64,000 nt of DNA from Euonymus europaeus (lineage: Eukaryota > Streptophyta > Magnoliopsida > Celastrales > Celastraceae), in NCBI GenBank assembly GCA_963580455.1, contig OY756957.1, forward strand, positions 4,965,001-5,029,000. Direction: 5' to 3'. The position numbers and the translations under genes are program-made. The notes under the pieces are model-generated. The model was given only the letters and a program-made list of their open reading frames with translations. It ran no database searches and was not told the origin of the DNA. Shown here piece after piece: positions 22,601 through 34,439 of this stretch (positions are counted from its first letter, which is position 1; the number at the start of each line of letters is the position of its first letter).

Positions 22601-25419
22601 TTTGAAGGCAGAGGCTAGTGCCAAAGTTCAGAAGTTCACTGACTGGGCTCTGAAATGCATAGGCTTTCATTCGCGCTGCCAAAAGAATGCAGATAGAGCG
22701 TGTCGCAACTCTGCTGTTGAGGTCCAACTCCAGTTATCCGCATTCAAGACATTCCTGGATCTTGCCGGCAATCAACTTTCAGGGAAGGATTTTACTGAGG
22801 CCTTTGATGCAGCTTGCTTTCCCCTAACTCTCTTTTCTAACTCATTTGATCCTGGTTGGGCTTCTGGAACGTCAGCTACTGCAATCCAGGGTCTTTTGGG
22901 CATGCTGGTTGAAGGTGGTGCTGATAATGTCAATCATTGTTTCCTTGAAGCCTCACGCTTTGGGAGTACCGAACTTGTGCGCATTTTATTGCAGGTAATT
23001 GTTTTTATTATGTTGATTGATGGTAAGCAGATGAACATGTGGCCTAGTGGTGGGTAAAGTCTGCATATATTTTGTGATCCTTTTGCATGAGAGATGTTTA
23101 ACTTTATGTTGATTGATGATATTTATTTCTGTGTCTTGCTGTAGCATTTAGCACCAGTTGTTAACTATACTTGGTGCATAGGAAATTCAAGTTTGCTTAA
23201 GAGTTCCTACTATCTTAAAAGATAAAGAGGTTGCGCCTATTGGGCTCGAATTGAAATTTTATTAATGCTTAGCCTGCTATAGATTGATGTTTTAGGAAGT
23301 TTTCGTTTTAAAAAAAGATAGATTGATGCTCTTGGAAATAGGATGGGAATGGATCTTTTATGGCACATAGAACTTCTTGTGAAGTTGAAGTGAAAATGAA
23401 CTACCAAAATTATGAAGATGAGGATTAAGGTGATCTTTGCTTACAAATTAATAACTAGTCAGTTTGTAAACATGTAGAATGTGCAGTTCTTGGAGTTGTC
23501 AGATGTTCTTGCATACTGGGCAAATAATCTTCCGATGAGACTTTTACCCACTAATATATTATGAATTGGATGTATATTTTGCAAATCTAACTGCTTTGAC
23601 ATTACTGTTTCATACTTTCATCTATATCATATATTCTCATGGTTAACTTATGATGCCATTATTTATTGATAACTTAATTTTTGGGTACGTAAAGGTAATT
23701 TGAGGACGGAGAGTAATAACACGATGTGCCAAATATATGTGTTAACAGACTCGAGCACATTGTATAGTTACATTTATGTGTCTTTGTTTGTCTTATATAT
23801 AGTGGTGTGCATGTGCGCGTCTTGGAGTATATCTTTTTATGTATAATTATCCATCTCTGGGGTTTCTACATGTTTATGACTAGAAGTGTGGAAAATTGGA
23901 AAACTAGATATGATCTAGTGATAAGATTGAAACCTTGAAGTTAGAAATAGCCCATCGAACAGGGAATCCATAGAAAGGAGGAAGGAAAAGGGAAAAAAAA
24001 TGGAGAAACTTCTCCGATCCTCTGTCTGTGATTTATTGTTTGAATAGTTATCAAATTATGTTGGTTAGCATTTTTTAAAATCTTGCAGGAGAGCAAAATT
24101 ATCCTTTACCCTAGTAAATTCAGTTATGTTTTGTCTAATACCACCAATTTTCTAAATATTGGCCAAAGCCTTACACAATGGAAGTCTTTTTTTTTCCCCC
24201 TTAATAGCGCAAGGTAATTAAAATAATTTCTAAATTAACAACCAACTCAAGTTTTTTTCTCTCTCTTTCTGTTGCTTTAGCTGATGATGTCTATGTAAGT
24301 ATGAACATATTTGGTTGATTTTATGGTCTGGTTCTTGCTGGTACTTGATGATTAATGCTAAAGTCATGGTATCATCCCCATGTGCCTTTTTGCACCATCT
24401 TGGTGCCTGAATAGAATTTTAATTTTTTAACAATAAAAAAAGAAGGAAAAAGTAAAGTGGGCATCTGAGAGGAACTGGATTAGATTACAAGTTTATTGCA
24501 TTCATTTACATCTGGGAAAACTAGTGTCATATGTCATGCTTTGAAATATACATATTTGATGATTGTGCTCATCAGTGCTTCCTTTTCTGTTGGCCTTCTG
24601 GTATGTCTGCAGATTGCGCAAAGGAACAGTTTGGACGTCGATGTTGATTTGGCCTTGGGATTTGCTTCCCACTATGGCAAGATTAGCACGATGGAATGCC
24701 TTGTGGAGGAGGGTCATGCGATAAGGTTCTGGGGTCCCTTAATGAGGGCCGCAGAACGGGGTTGCATGCAGGTAGTCCAGTGGTTTGTGAGAAAGGGTTG
24801 TCGAGACATGGAACTCTGTCTTGCCCTCACTGCAGCAACTTCCAGTAGCCAAGTTGAGGTTGTAGCCTATCTCCTACCTCATGTTCCTCAGCATGTCCTT
24901 GCGGCCCTCAGCATTGAAATTCTCAAAGCTGCTGGTGAACGCAGTGGTGGATTACTAGAAGGTGTGGCATTTCTGCTCCGTTCTGATTTCTTAGGTGATC
25001 CTGCTGCTACCTATGCTGTTGCACACAGCATTGCGAATTCCGACAATGAGTCTGTTGCCCCAGTGCTGAGAGCTTTTCTTCAGGAGCACTGGTCAGAGGC
25101 TGCTTTCTTGGATGGACTCAAGCAAGGACAAGAACATTATATAAACCTGTTGAGGATTTTGAATCAGGGTGAATCTCCTATTAGCCTGAGGGATCTCCCA
25201 GGTCCTCTGAGGGTGGCAATTGGTTACCTGCCGCTGTATAGGGAATGTGTTAAGGCAGGTGGTTGTTTGTTCTCGCAGAGACTTAGAGGGCAGCTTGTTG
25301 AAGCGGTGAGGAGGCTTGGGGGAGGGATTTTGGACGGGGTGAGCCAAGGGGGTGAGCTCCTGGCTGCTTTGGAACATTACCTACCTCCATTTTTGGTCCA
25401 CTCCTCTAACGGCCGTTAA
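19678..25419 (+). CDS. SKIP35: Ankyrin-repeat protein SKIP35
   Basis: SKIP35 was named as a partner of SKP1-like ASK proteins, so a link to SCF ubiquitin ligases is likely, though it has no F-box that I can see. Exons: 19678-20285, 22562-22994, 24613-25419; phases agree and give 615 aa, close to the known plant protein. The N-terminal third is charged, followed by a helical region (EFGLLFQGAVSSHDWELAENL, FLRSQQERHG). Ankyrin-like helices follow: GSTELVRILLQ, GKISTMECLVEEG, GCMQVVQWFVRKGC, SSQVEVVAYLLPH. The C-terminus is LEHYLPPFLVHSSNGR. Exon 3 could be read upstream to 24496, but the acceptor CTGCAG at 24612 keeps the phase. Intron 1 is long and contains a perfect tandem duplication. Confidence 0.9.
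20505..20796. repeat. Perfect 146-bp tandem duplication in SKIP35 intron 1
   Basis: Bases 20505-20650 and 20651-20796 appear identical by eye, from GTCATTGGTGGTTTATTTGG to TATTATTTTTTGTAA. The lack of differences points to a very recent event or an assembly artefact. Confidence 0.9.
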
Positions 25420-26173
25420 AAGGTTTTCCATATCATCAAGTTATGGATTTTTGCTTCCCTGTACTACTTTATCTCATACATGCCACATCCAATAAAAGAC
25501 ATTTCAGCTATGGTTAAGGTGACCCTAGTTTTTGAGGTTGGTACAGTTTCCTTCCATAACGTGGCTCGCTAGAATGTCGAGTCTTTGCACTCTATATACC
25601 GCCATACATGTAATATGTGTGTAGGGGTGTGTGGGTGATTTCTATGTGCATGTTTTTGGGTTCCTTTATGGTTTTCTGCTTCTTTCATTGTTGTTTTGGA
25701 TTCTTGATCTTGATGGCTGGTTGCAGGAAAATCTGATCTTTAAAAAGTCCGGCTAAACTACTGACAACTTTCTGTCCCAGTTATACAAAATTGCCTTCAA
25801 GCAAATGGTTGGTAATTGAAAAAAATGCAGAGAAATGTTGTATTGTTCTTTGATCTCTCTCTCTCTCTCTCCCCCCTTTTTTTCTCTAAAGATTCAATTG
25901 TAGAACCTTATTTCAAACTAAAACAAGTCGATCCAGTAATAACATTTAAGGATTATAATGGACGGACCGAATCAATCCAAAACTCAGACCTAAAAATCTC
26001 AATTGACTAATAATTCCATTTAGTAAAGTTAAATCAAATTTTCACTAGCCAGAGTACTCAGGTGCTAAAAATCACAATGATAATAAGAACTATTTCTTCC
26101 TCCTTCAACACTCTGAAAACAAAATTACAAAAATTGGTACGGAGAAGGTGCATGAACAAATCTAAAACAACAT
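25420..26173. other. Convergent 3' region between SKIP35 and OSR gene
   Basis: 754 bp between the stops of two convergent genes. It contains the SKIP35 3' UTR, a CT microsatellite followed by a C then T run at about 25855-25886, and the 3' UTR of the reverse-strand gene. Nothing else is recognised. Confidence 0.6.
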
Positions 26174-26536
26174 TTACACATGTGAATTAGTAATGTCCCT
26201 AATATTAGAAGGCATGCAAGCCAGGATCATAAGCACCGCAAATATGGCTATTGGAACCAGAAGTAACATGAAAGGTGGAGGGGGCAAAGGTGGAAGAATC
26301 AATGGGAGGATCAACAATGAAGCTGTTAAACATATTAGCAAAAGCAATGACTCCAAGCTGAAATAGCTAGGCGGAATCAATCTCTTGCCGCTCCCTTGTG
26401 ACGATAGACTCCGATGCAATTCCATTTTCTTCTCTACAATCACATGAGGAGGAGGAGGATGGTAGAGGTGATGATGATCAGTAGCAGTCTTCTTAGTAGT
26501 TGTGGTCATGGAGAACTTTCTTGTTCTCACATCCAT
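26174..26536 (-). CDS. ARGOS/ORGAN SIZE RELATED family protein
   Basis: OSR proteins (ARGOS, ARGOS-like, OSR1) are small endoplasmic-reticulum proteins that promote cell proliferation or expansion and dampen ethylene signalling. The 120-aa protein starts at the ATG at 26536 (MDVRTRKFSM); longer reading to 26662 lacks an ATG. Residues about 20-35 are His/Pro-rich. The C-terminal half has the family signature: a hydrophobic helix LLLLICLTASLLILPLILP, then PPLPPPP, then a second helix LLLVPIAIFAVLMILACMPSN. The proline hinge between two membrane helices is the defining OSR domain. No intron in the coding part; a leader intron with donor near 27298 is likely. ARL is the closest guess among family members. 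Confidence 0.88.
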   Translation of the reverse strand: MDVRTRKFSMTTTTKKTATDHHHLYHPPPPHVIVEKKMELHRSLSSQGSGKRLIPPSYFSLESLLLLICLTASLLILPLILPPLPPPPFMLLLVPIAIFAVLMILACMPSNIRDITNSHV

Positions 26537-29246
26537 AATGCCAATTGAACAATGTTCTTGGAGATTAATGATTCTTCTTGGCGGTCTAAGGATCCAAGGA
26601 ACAAACTTCAGCACTCGTTTAAGATGTTCCCAATTTGTCAAAAACCCAGATGCCAATTCCACAAATGACGAGATTTCCAGTGTGAATTAATTGATTTCTT
26701 ACAATTCCCTTTGACAGAACAGATTTCCCCCCCAACCCAGAAGGTAATATGATGCTATTCTGCTATGGCTTCAGGCGCCATTAACACTAGAGATGTTAAA
26801 ACCTCACAACCTCTATTATCAATTATCAGAGCTTTTTTCTTGGATCTCCATTGCTAGAATGTACAGCGGATTCAAACATTGTAATTAACCTTCTGGCTAG
26901 TTGGGAGTTTCCTGTGCTTTATGGTGAAACTTCCTCCCCAAAACCCCAACTGCAAACCAAATCAGAATAGAAATGTTTCGCTAAATCATAAAGAATTCCT
27001 CCGAAGTTCAAACAAATCACAATCCATATAACCCATGAGCAAAAAAACCTAAATAAGAGAAATAGACAAATCTATCCAGATTCAAAAATTTGATTAGAAA
27101 CATAATTCCATAAGGGCAAAGAACATTCAAGGATTTCCCACCCAAGAAATACAATAAAGAGCAATACCCAGAAACAAAGATGTCTCCTTTTTGTGAAACC
27201 ATGAACATAAACATAAAACATAACTGCCCCAGAGAAAGATCAAGGAGTAAAACACAAAGAGAAGGAGCGTAAGGTGAATATAAATATTTTAAATACCTAT
27301 GATGCCTCAGATGGTTTTTGGTGCTGGTTGAGATGAAGATCGCAGAGATAGAAAGGATTTCCGAATCAAGCATCAACAACAAAGACAGAATACACCACCC
27401 TCAATCCGTACACCTTTTGCATCTGAAACAAACAAAAAAACACATCCTTTTTCTTGTGTTAAATATCTTTCTCTCCTCTTCTTTGTCAAATTCTGTCCTT
27501 CGTTTCAATTCAAAGGAGGAGATTATTTGGAAGGAAACAAGTGAAAGGAAGGAATAGGAGGAGATGAATGAAATGGAAGTGCGATGAAATCTGATGTTTC
27601 TTCTGTTTAAATATTAATAATTAATTATTATAATAGAACAGAGAGAAGATTTTACTTGCTCCTGTTCTGATAATGATTCATATACTATGTATTAGAGGAG
27701 AGATAGTGCTGGGTTCAATGAATTTCATATTCAAGTGGGGTATTGATTGCTGACAAGCAAGTTACTGGTTTTTGAAAAGTGAAGGTTATGGAGAGAAGTA
27801 GGACCGATATGTCTCCCAAGGTTCACCCCCTCTGGACTCTTTCTCTCTCTAAAGTGTCTAAATTGAGAGATTTTTGTGGCGAGTTGCGCTGGTATTTACA
27901 TATTCGCACGGGTTGTTTTCGTCATTCGGTTTTGGTGACCTTCGATTCTGTCTTATGCGGCTTCTTCTAGGTCGTTCAATCTGATTCGATTACCCACGTC
28001 ATTAAGCTTAGCAGCCTTTTGTCATTCTGTAAGATTTTCCTTCTGTTCGTGGCCAGCCGTCAATTTGATCTCGGCCGGTCCAGCTGTTGCACGTCAATAG
28101 CCCTGCACCATTTCTTTTCCCCATACCTCAACTCATGTCCTCTATCGCTCTGTTCTTGTCTCTATTTTAATCCTAATTCAGTGCATGCAACTCATCTGGT
28201 TCGTCTTGCTCTGCAAACTGCATCTACTACTATTTGTTGTTTGTCGCTGGTGACTGGGGTATATTGGGTCGGGCCTTTGATTGCCCGACCCATTATGTTA
28301 ATGCATTATATTTTAATCACTGTATAAGGTGAATTTTAGAGTTATCAATATATGTCAAACTTTCATAGTGAAACAAATAAGAAGTTCCTTCGTTGATGTA
28401 GCCACATTCTGGCCGAACCACATAAAAAACAGTGTATTCAATTTTCTCTTTTGCATTATTTCTTGTGTTTGTGTGTTCTTATTGTGTGAGATCGGTTACA
28501 ACAGTTTGATTACGGTGTATGTTTACCTCTCTATTTGATAAACTCACTTTATATTTTGATTTGTCCCAAATTATTAACTTATTTTCCTATTGAGAATAAG
28601 TAAAAAATGACTCGTTTACTAATCTATCCTTATTTATTGTGCATCTTTATTAACAAATAATATTAAACTCTAACAATAATAATTAATTAAATTTATTATT
28701 TCAATGATATAAATTGAATTTTCTTAATATGTGTGAAAAAACAAGTGAGATCTATGTATTATCTTATAAATTTAGCTTCCGCGTCGGGACCGATAAAAAA
28801 TCATTTAATCAATATTATTAATTTAGGGAGGTTATATTGTATTATGTTTCCAACATTAGTACATTTCATTATTTTACAACATAGAGCTTTTATTTCTTGT
28901 TTTTATTGTAAAGTAGTAGATAATCAAAAAATAAAATAAAATAATAATAAGGTATACATATTGCAAATATTCCTTTCCTCGTCAAAAGCCAACTACATGT
29001 AGATATTCATTTTTTTATTATATATAAAATATTTATTTTTTATGTACCCAAATCTCATATTAATTTGGAAACCATTTGTGCCGAAAATACCATAAATATC
29101 TTCCATTAGAAATACGACACGTGACATCAAAGTGTCGAGCTTACATGCACAAGAATTTGATCGCTTAATGCTCAACTCCTACCATAACATTTACCAAAAC
29201 TTGCTTCACTCAACTCCTCAATGTGCTCTCTTTCATTGCCGATTGA
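26537..29246. other. OSR gene leader/promoter and AT-rich spacer
   Basis: The 5' UTR and likely leader intron of the OSR gene occupy about 26537-27600, with an AG-rich purine stretch at 27500-27570. From 27600 to 29246 I see no gene, only AT-rich DNA and the RAP 3' region at its right end. A 121-codon frame at 27017-27382 (reverse) and a 102-codon frame at 28019-28327 have no recognisable features. Confidence 0.5.
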
Positions 29247-32200
29247 TTATACAAGGTCAGTGTTGCTTTCGCCGAGGGGACCTCCGAGAATTCTTCTCAA
29301 GTATTCTAGCTGCTCAAAACCACCTTGAAGTTCCTCCCACTACAAATATAGCAGAACATCAAAACCATTTATCAGTTCTAATAAAAAGCCATAGATGATA
29401 ATACCAAGTTGGGGAAAACATTAAATAAATCAAATAAACGATGGATGAAATGATAGCAATTTGCGCAGTTTCGAGAATTATATGACGATGAAGTTGCCTC
29501 GACAGAAATCGGTGACCTAAACTGTGCCTTCCTAGTTTGAACAATCGTTTACGCAATAGTTGTGCAAGCGGTTGGTCCTTTCTTAAGCTGAGAGTCTGTC
29601 CTCAGCTTCCTTACCACAAACGTATTCTAATCCATGCAAGTCCACCTTAAATATGGAGACCTTGTACCCTTATTACAGAAATAAATACTATATCCTCCAA
29701 TTATTAAGTACAAAGAGCTTAAACAAGCTGTTCATCACCAGTGGTTATTTGATCCCAAGGCTTGTTTCTTTTCTCCACCAAGAGGAATGATTCCTATAGA
29801 TAAAGAACAAGACATTCTCTTGATTTAATTCACCAAGAAAATTTTCATAATCCACAGAAATCTCTTTAAATGTTTAGGGTTGGTAGAGGAGCTGAGGAGT
29901 ATATGAAGTTAGGACTTAGAACGAGAGTGAATTTGCCAGGACCTTTGACGGTGGAGATTTAGTCCAATTCTATATCATTCTAAATAAGAGCTAGTGCCAA
30001 CAAGCCACCATCTATTTTACCATGATAAACTGCTGCTTCAACGTTTTCATAGCTTAAACGATATCACACGACATCCCTAGAGATATACTAACCGATCAAG
30101 ATATTCATTTATGCAGGCAGCTTGTTAGAAATTACTCAATAGACTAAGCGTGCAGTTTACTTGAGGATTTGTGTTCACAGAATCTTATCTAGCACATTTG
30201 ATGCCCAAGCTCCTTCATTTAGAGATGGAACAAACGAATATACTTATCACTATGCCCCACTCTCTGCTAATTAGGCATTAGGTTGTTATTACTACTAACG
30301 CAGGTCCCCTTTAATGAAGAAAACCATAGCTTCAACAACAAATGCCAAAACATAGGTAATATGTATGGTGGTAAACATGTTGATACTCACCGCTAGGTAG
30401 GACAATGACACCACCTTCCAACCAGCAGCAGAAATGTAGCGGCGCTTCAGCATGGTATGTCCTAGAGGAACCCCTGTAACGAGCCAAAAAGAGATCAATT
30501 TGAAATATATCAAAGTTAAGCCAGGTAAAATGAACTATGATTGTCGCCTGGACATATCACAATTTATATCAGCATGAAATACACACCGGTGTTTCTTGAA
30601 AAATGTGTCGGTCCATCAATCTCCAAAGCAACCTTCTTATCAACCAAAGCAGCATCCAAAGTGTAGCCATCAACCACATACTCTCTAACCCACTCAAGGC
30701 CAGTGCTAACAAGAAGACGTGCAACCTCCTTCTGAAATGAGGAAGTGGTTTTCTGATTAAATCTCTTAGTTTTCCCTGCACGGGAAATTCTTTCATCGAG
30801 ATCCGCCCTCAGAGATAACTGAAGATGCGGGTACTCAAGCTTCAAGCATCGATTCACAAGACGAGCTTGAGAAGCAAACATGATATCTTCTCTATACTGC
30901 TCCGAAATCCTTTGCTCCTCAAAAGAGCTCATGGTTTTCCACACATGGGAAAAGAAAGCATGATCCAACCGTCCAAGAACAGCATATGACCAAGCTATAT
31001 TACCAAGCTGATCCCTGTTAAAGCTGAGCACAGGTGAACTAAAAGGTTCTCCTGGCACAATATCTTGGCAGACTTCCGTACTGCTCTCTTGATTAAAATT
31101 TGATCTTTCTCCTTTCAAGCAGCACTTAAGTTGGTTGGTATCTTTAAAAGCATTATCTAGAGATTCAAGCAAAGGGTCAGCTGACTCATACAGAGAAGCA
31201 AATGCCCACAATACCTGAGCAAGTTCCTGCTCTTTAAAAGTTTGAATTATATCGGAAGCCCTTTTTGACAACCCCAAAAAGAGATCTGGAGCAGAATGCC
31301 GCATGGAAGCAAAAGCACCAGAAATATTTGCGACATTCTGAGAATTAAACTCCCCAACCTTTGCCACGGCCACCTCTGCAACCCTATCCATTTCTGACAG
31401 GTAAAGCAGCTCTCCACCAATCTTGGACAATGCCCATGAAATATTTGAGATGCCTTGAGCAGAGCATTCAGGTAACACCATCATTGCCATGCCCACCAGC
31501 ATTGACATCTCTCTTTGACGGGCAAAAGCCAACCTACGAGTTTCCATCATTGAAACCTTCTCCATGTTCTTAGCAATTCGATGAAGTGCAGTAGCAATAT
31601 TCAAAGGAGAGAGTGGTGAAGGGCTCAATCCTTTCCCAACAGCCATTATTGTCTCAGCAGTTATTTCCAATACTTCTTGTGCAGTCTGTGCTTCAACAAT
31701 TTCTTTATTCAAATTGATTTCTTTCCCGCGATCTGATGGCCCTGAGAATTGAGATAGCCTCTGGACAAACTCTTGCATCGTCTTCTTCTTATTTTCTTCA
31801 AACATCCCACCTGAAAGCATACCCACCTTGCTTCTTAGGTGGCTTATATCACCACTAGTAGTTTTCATCGCATCCTCCAATTCAAACTCTTCCTCTGAAT
31901 CATAGTCCGAATCTTCTTCACCTTCCTTGCCTTTCTTGCTAACCCTATTCTTGCTTGCCAACTTTTTCTTGTTCTTTCTCTTTTTCTTTTTTGGGTTAAC
32001 CATATTTTCCAAGGATCCAGTCAAGCCCCTTGAACCAATGGATTTCAGAGCAATTTTCCTTGCCCTCAAACACCAATCCATTCCCTCAGTGTCCTCAAGC
32101 AATCTTGATTTCTGCTGCGTTTTCTTCTTCTTGGGCGCTCCCAACTCCGGACGGTCAAGCTTCCCAACGAATTCCAATTCCCAGTCCATGTTCTTTTCTA

Positions 32201-32417
32201 CCACTTTTCCATCACTACCTTCAAGACTACTAATGCTAACCATGTCATCATTTTTACTCAATTTTGCATAAATTCTCCCTTTAAATCCCAGTTTGAGTTT
32301 CTGATTAATAAACCCAACTCTCAATTGAACTAATGGAAGATTATGAATAGTTTTTGGATTGGAAATGAAAGGGTTTAAACAATTTTGAGGTGAAATTGTG
32401 TTCAACAACCCTTCCAT
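29247..32417 (-). CDS. RAP: RAP domain protein, chloroplastic (16S rRNA maturation)
   Basis: Arabidopsis RAP is a nucleoid-associated chloroplast protein needed for trimming the 5' end of 16S rRNA. Exons (reverse strand): 30587-32417, 30391-30473, 29247-29339, giving 668 aa, about the size of the Arabidopsis protein. The N-terminus looks like a transit peptide. A Lys-rich run ([17 protein letters not shown]) is followed by an acidic run ([16 protein letters not shown]). The middle has helical OPR-like repeats ([48 protein letters not shown]). The RAP domain closes the protein: [11 protein letters not shown], then [22 protein letters not shown] and [18 protein letters not shown]. The last two exons carry the end of the domain; without splicing the frame stops early at 30564. 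Stop is TAA at 29247-29249. Confidence 0.94.
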
Positions 32418-33054
32418 GAGCTCCTTTTATTATATTCTTTCAAAGAAAATCAAATAAATAGAAGACACAAGGAAGGAAACAAAGCTAAACCGGAGTTTGA
32501 TTCCACCAAACTTCCACCTACAGCCAGTGAGTGAGAGTATCCATAAACACAAATTTACGAATTCACGGAAGCGTACCCAACAAAGCAATCGGCAACCTTT
32601 CTCAGAAAAGTTTAAGGCTTTGAGTAGCAGTTGCAACACATCAACACTGGTTGGCCCTGGTCACCGAAGCGGTATCAGTCGGAGAAGACAGGGAGAACTG
32701 AGAGGAATAGCTGAGATGGGAATGAAAGATCGATCTAAGTGGAGCGGCGCCGATTTGAGTTAGGGTTTTTTTCAGATTAATGAAAGTTTGCCATTAATGA
32801 AAATTGTTCTCAGCCTTTTTTCAAAAAATCCAGAACAATTTTAAGAAGAAATTTTTCAAAACAGCTCAAAAAGCTTTTCTAATACCCAAAAAAAAATACA
32901 GAAATTTTTCCACGCATCGGATAAGGAGGCTGGCCGCACGCCCGACTAAAGCGATGTCGTTTCACTTGGCTTTTCTTTTTCTTTTTTTTCGTTTTTTCTC
33001 TCCTTAAATTATTCTCTCTGTTTTTTTTTCTTCTTCTTTCTTGTGATCCAAGCT

Positions 33055-33475
33055 TATATGATTTTTTTGGGTAAATAATCCAATTTTCATAGCTACCTTT
33101 AATTATATTATGTTGTAAATTTCATACTTCATATCCATCAATAATGTATCAAACCCGCATGACTTTATTTGTCTTTAACCCAGCAAATGAGCTATGGCCA
33201 AATGATTGAGAGACTTTTCACCATCTTCTTGCTTTTCTTTCTTTCTTTTTTTTTCATTTTTCGCCTTGCTTAAATATGATTTTTTTGGGGTAAATAATCT
33301 AATTTCTATAACAACCTTTAATTATGTCGTAAATTTCACACTTTATATACATCAACAATATATCAGATTCGTACGATTTTATTTCTCTTAAACCCAATAA
33401 GAGGGTAATATGACCAACTTACTTGTTCTTGAAAAGGCTATAATAGTGATTGAGGAAGTCTTTCACCAATATATT
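33055..33475. repeat. Imperfect tandem direct repeat, unit about 200 bp
   Basis: Two head-to-tail copies share ATATGATTTTTTTGGG-TAAATAATC, CCTTTAATTAT, GTAAATTTCA, CATCAA-AAT-TATCA and TTTATTT-TCTTAAACCCA, then GACTTTCACC-like ends. They differ by many substitutions. No coding content. Confidence 0.6.
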
Positions 33476-33853
33476 AATATTATTGAAACAGACAGTGTAA
33501 CTTAAAGCAAATATATAGCCCAGTTCAAATTCAAATGGTAAAAGGACAAATGGTCATTAGGTCCGTCAGACCATTAAGCTAAATAAAATCATACAGAATA
33601 CTATTTGAATTGTATGTTATAAGCAATGCTGTGCGTTTTGAGAACAGACCAGCTTCAATTTCTCCACTGGTATGTAGGTGAAGGAATGGAGGAAGGGGAG
33701 TTTTCTGAGGATCTTGCGGCTCTTGTAAAAGACAATGAGGAGAGGAGAAGATGATGATGGAGACGAATATATCCAAACTCGATAAAAATTGAGCCAGAGC
33801 AATGATGTAAACATATCCTTTAACTTGATCAAAGGCGAGCTTCACTCACATTT

Positions 33854-33976
33854 GGCCTCCGTTTGGATCAGAGTATTTTCATAGGGTATAAGCTCTCGTA
33901 AAGCGTAAAAGCTGAGAATGTCTGGAATATGAGTGACATAGTATACGCTAGAGTATAAGTTGATCCAAACGGACCC
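33854..33976. mobile_element. Small PIF/Harbinger-like MITE
   Basis: About 123 bp with ends GGCCTCCGTTTGGATCA and, reversed, GGGTCCGTTTGGATCA. The inner part is an imperfect palindrome containing TATACGCTAGAGTATAAG. The target duplication is unclear. The TCCGTTTGGAT end is typical for plant Tourist-type elements. Confidence 0.6.
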
Positions 33977-34439
33977 TTGATGTTTCATGAGTAAACAATG
34001 TGATCGAACAGAAAGCATACTCATGAGCTGAAGATAGCATCATCATCATCATCTCCTGAGAGATTTTGATTTCCATTTCAAATCCCTGTCCTTTCATTAG
34101 ACATGCGCAAGTATCATTTTGAAAATCCAACATCCTACTTTTCAAGCATTTAACCAGGAAAAGTAGTCTAAACCATTCAAGATGTATAAAAACCAGACTT
34201 TTATGCCCCACTAGCTCTACTATAAACTACATTTCCCAATCGTTGTGGGATTTGACTCGGATCTTATAAACACAACTTCAAAGCTCAAAACTATTGGAGT
34301 TTTCCATTGAAGTAATCAAATTATCATATAACTCCAACGAAATGAGGCAAGGCCCAGATAGCACTCCAAAATTGCCTTCCCAAATGTCTCAAAAGTTAAA
34401 AAGTATGAAATCATATACCGATAAACCAGCAAGTGATTT

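Larger units (their letters stand above)
32418..34439. other. RAP upstream region, direct repeat and small MITE
   Basis: 32418-32770 should be the RAP 5' UTR and promoter. A diverged tandem direct repeat (33055-33240 and 33270-33475) and a small MITE (33854-33976) follow. 33980-34439 should hold the DHDPR 3' UTR. No gene is visible. Confidence 0.5.

Noticed and set aside
24496..24612. N-terminal extension of the last SKIP35 exon as a separate gene start
   Set aside because: The acceptor CTGCAG at 24612 joins in phase with exon 2, and the upstream codons are intronic in composition.
27017..27382. 121-codon reverse-strand frame in the OSR leader region
   Set aside because: AT-driven, hydrophobic, without any recognisable domain, and it overlaps the likely leader and leader intron of the OSR gene.
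28019..28327. 102-codon forward frame in the spacer between OSR and RAP
   Set aside because: No ATG-supported start context or homology that I recognise; composition is that of random AT-rich DNA.
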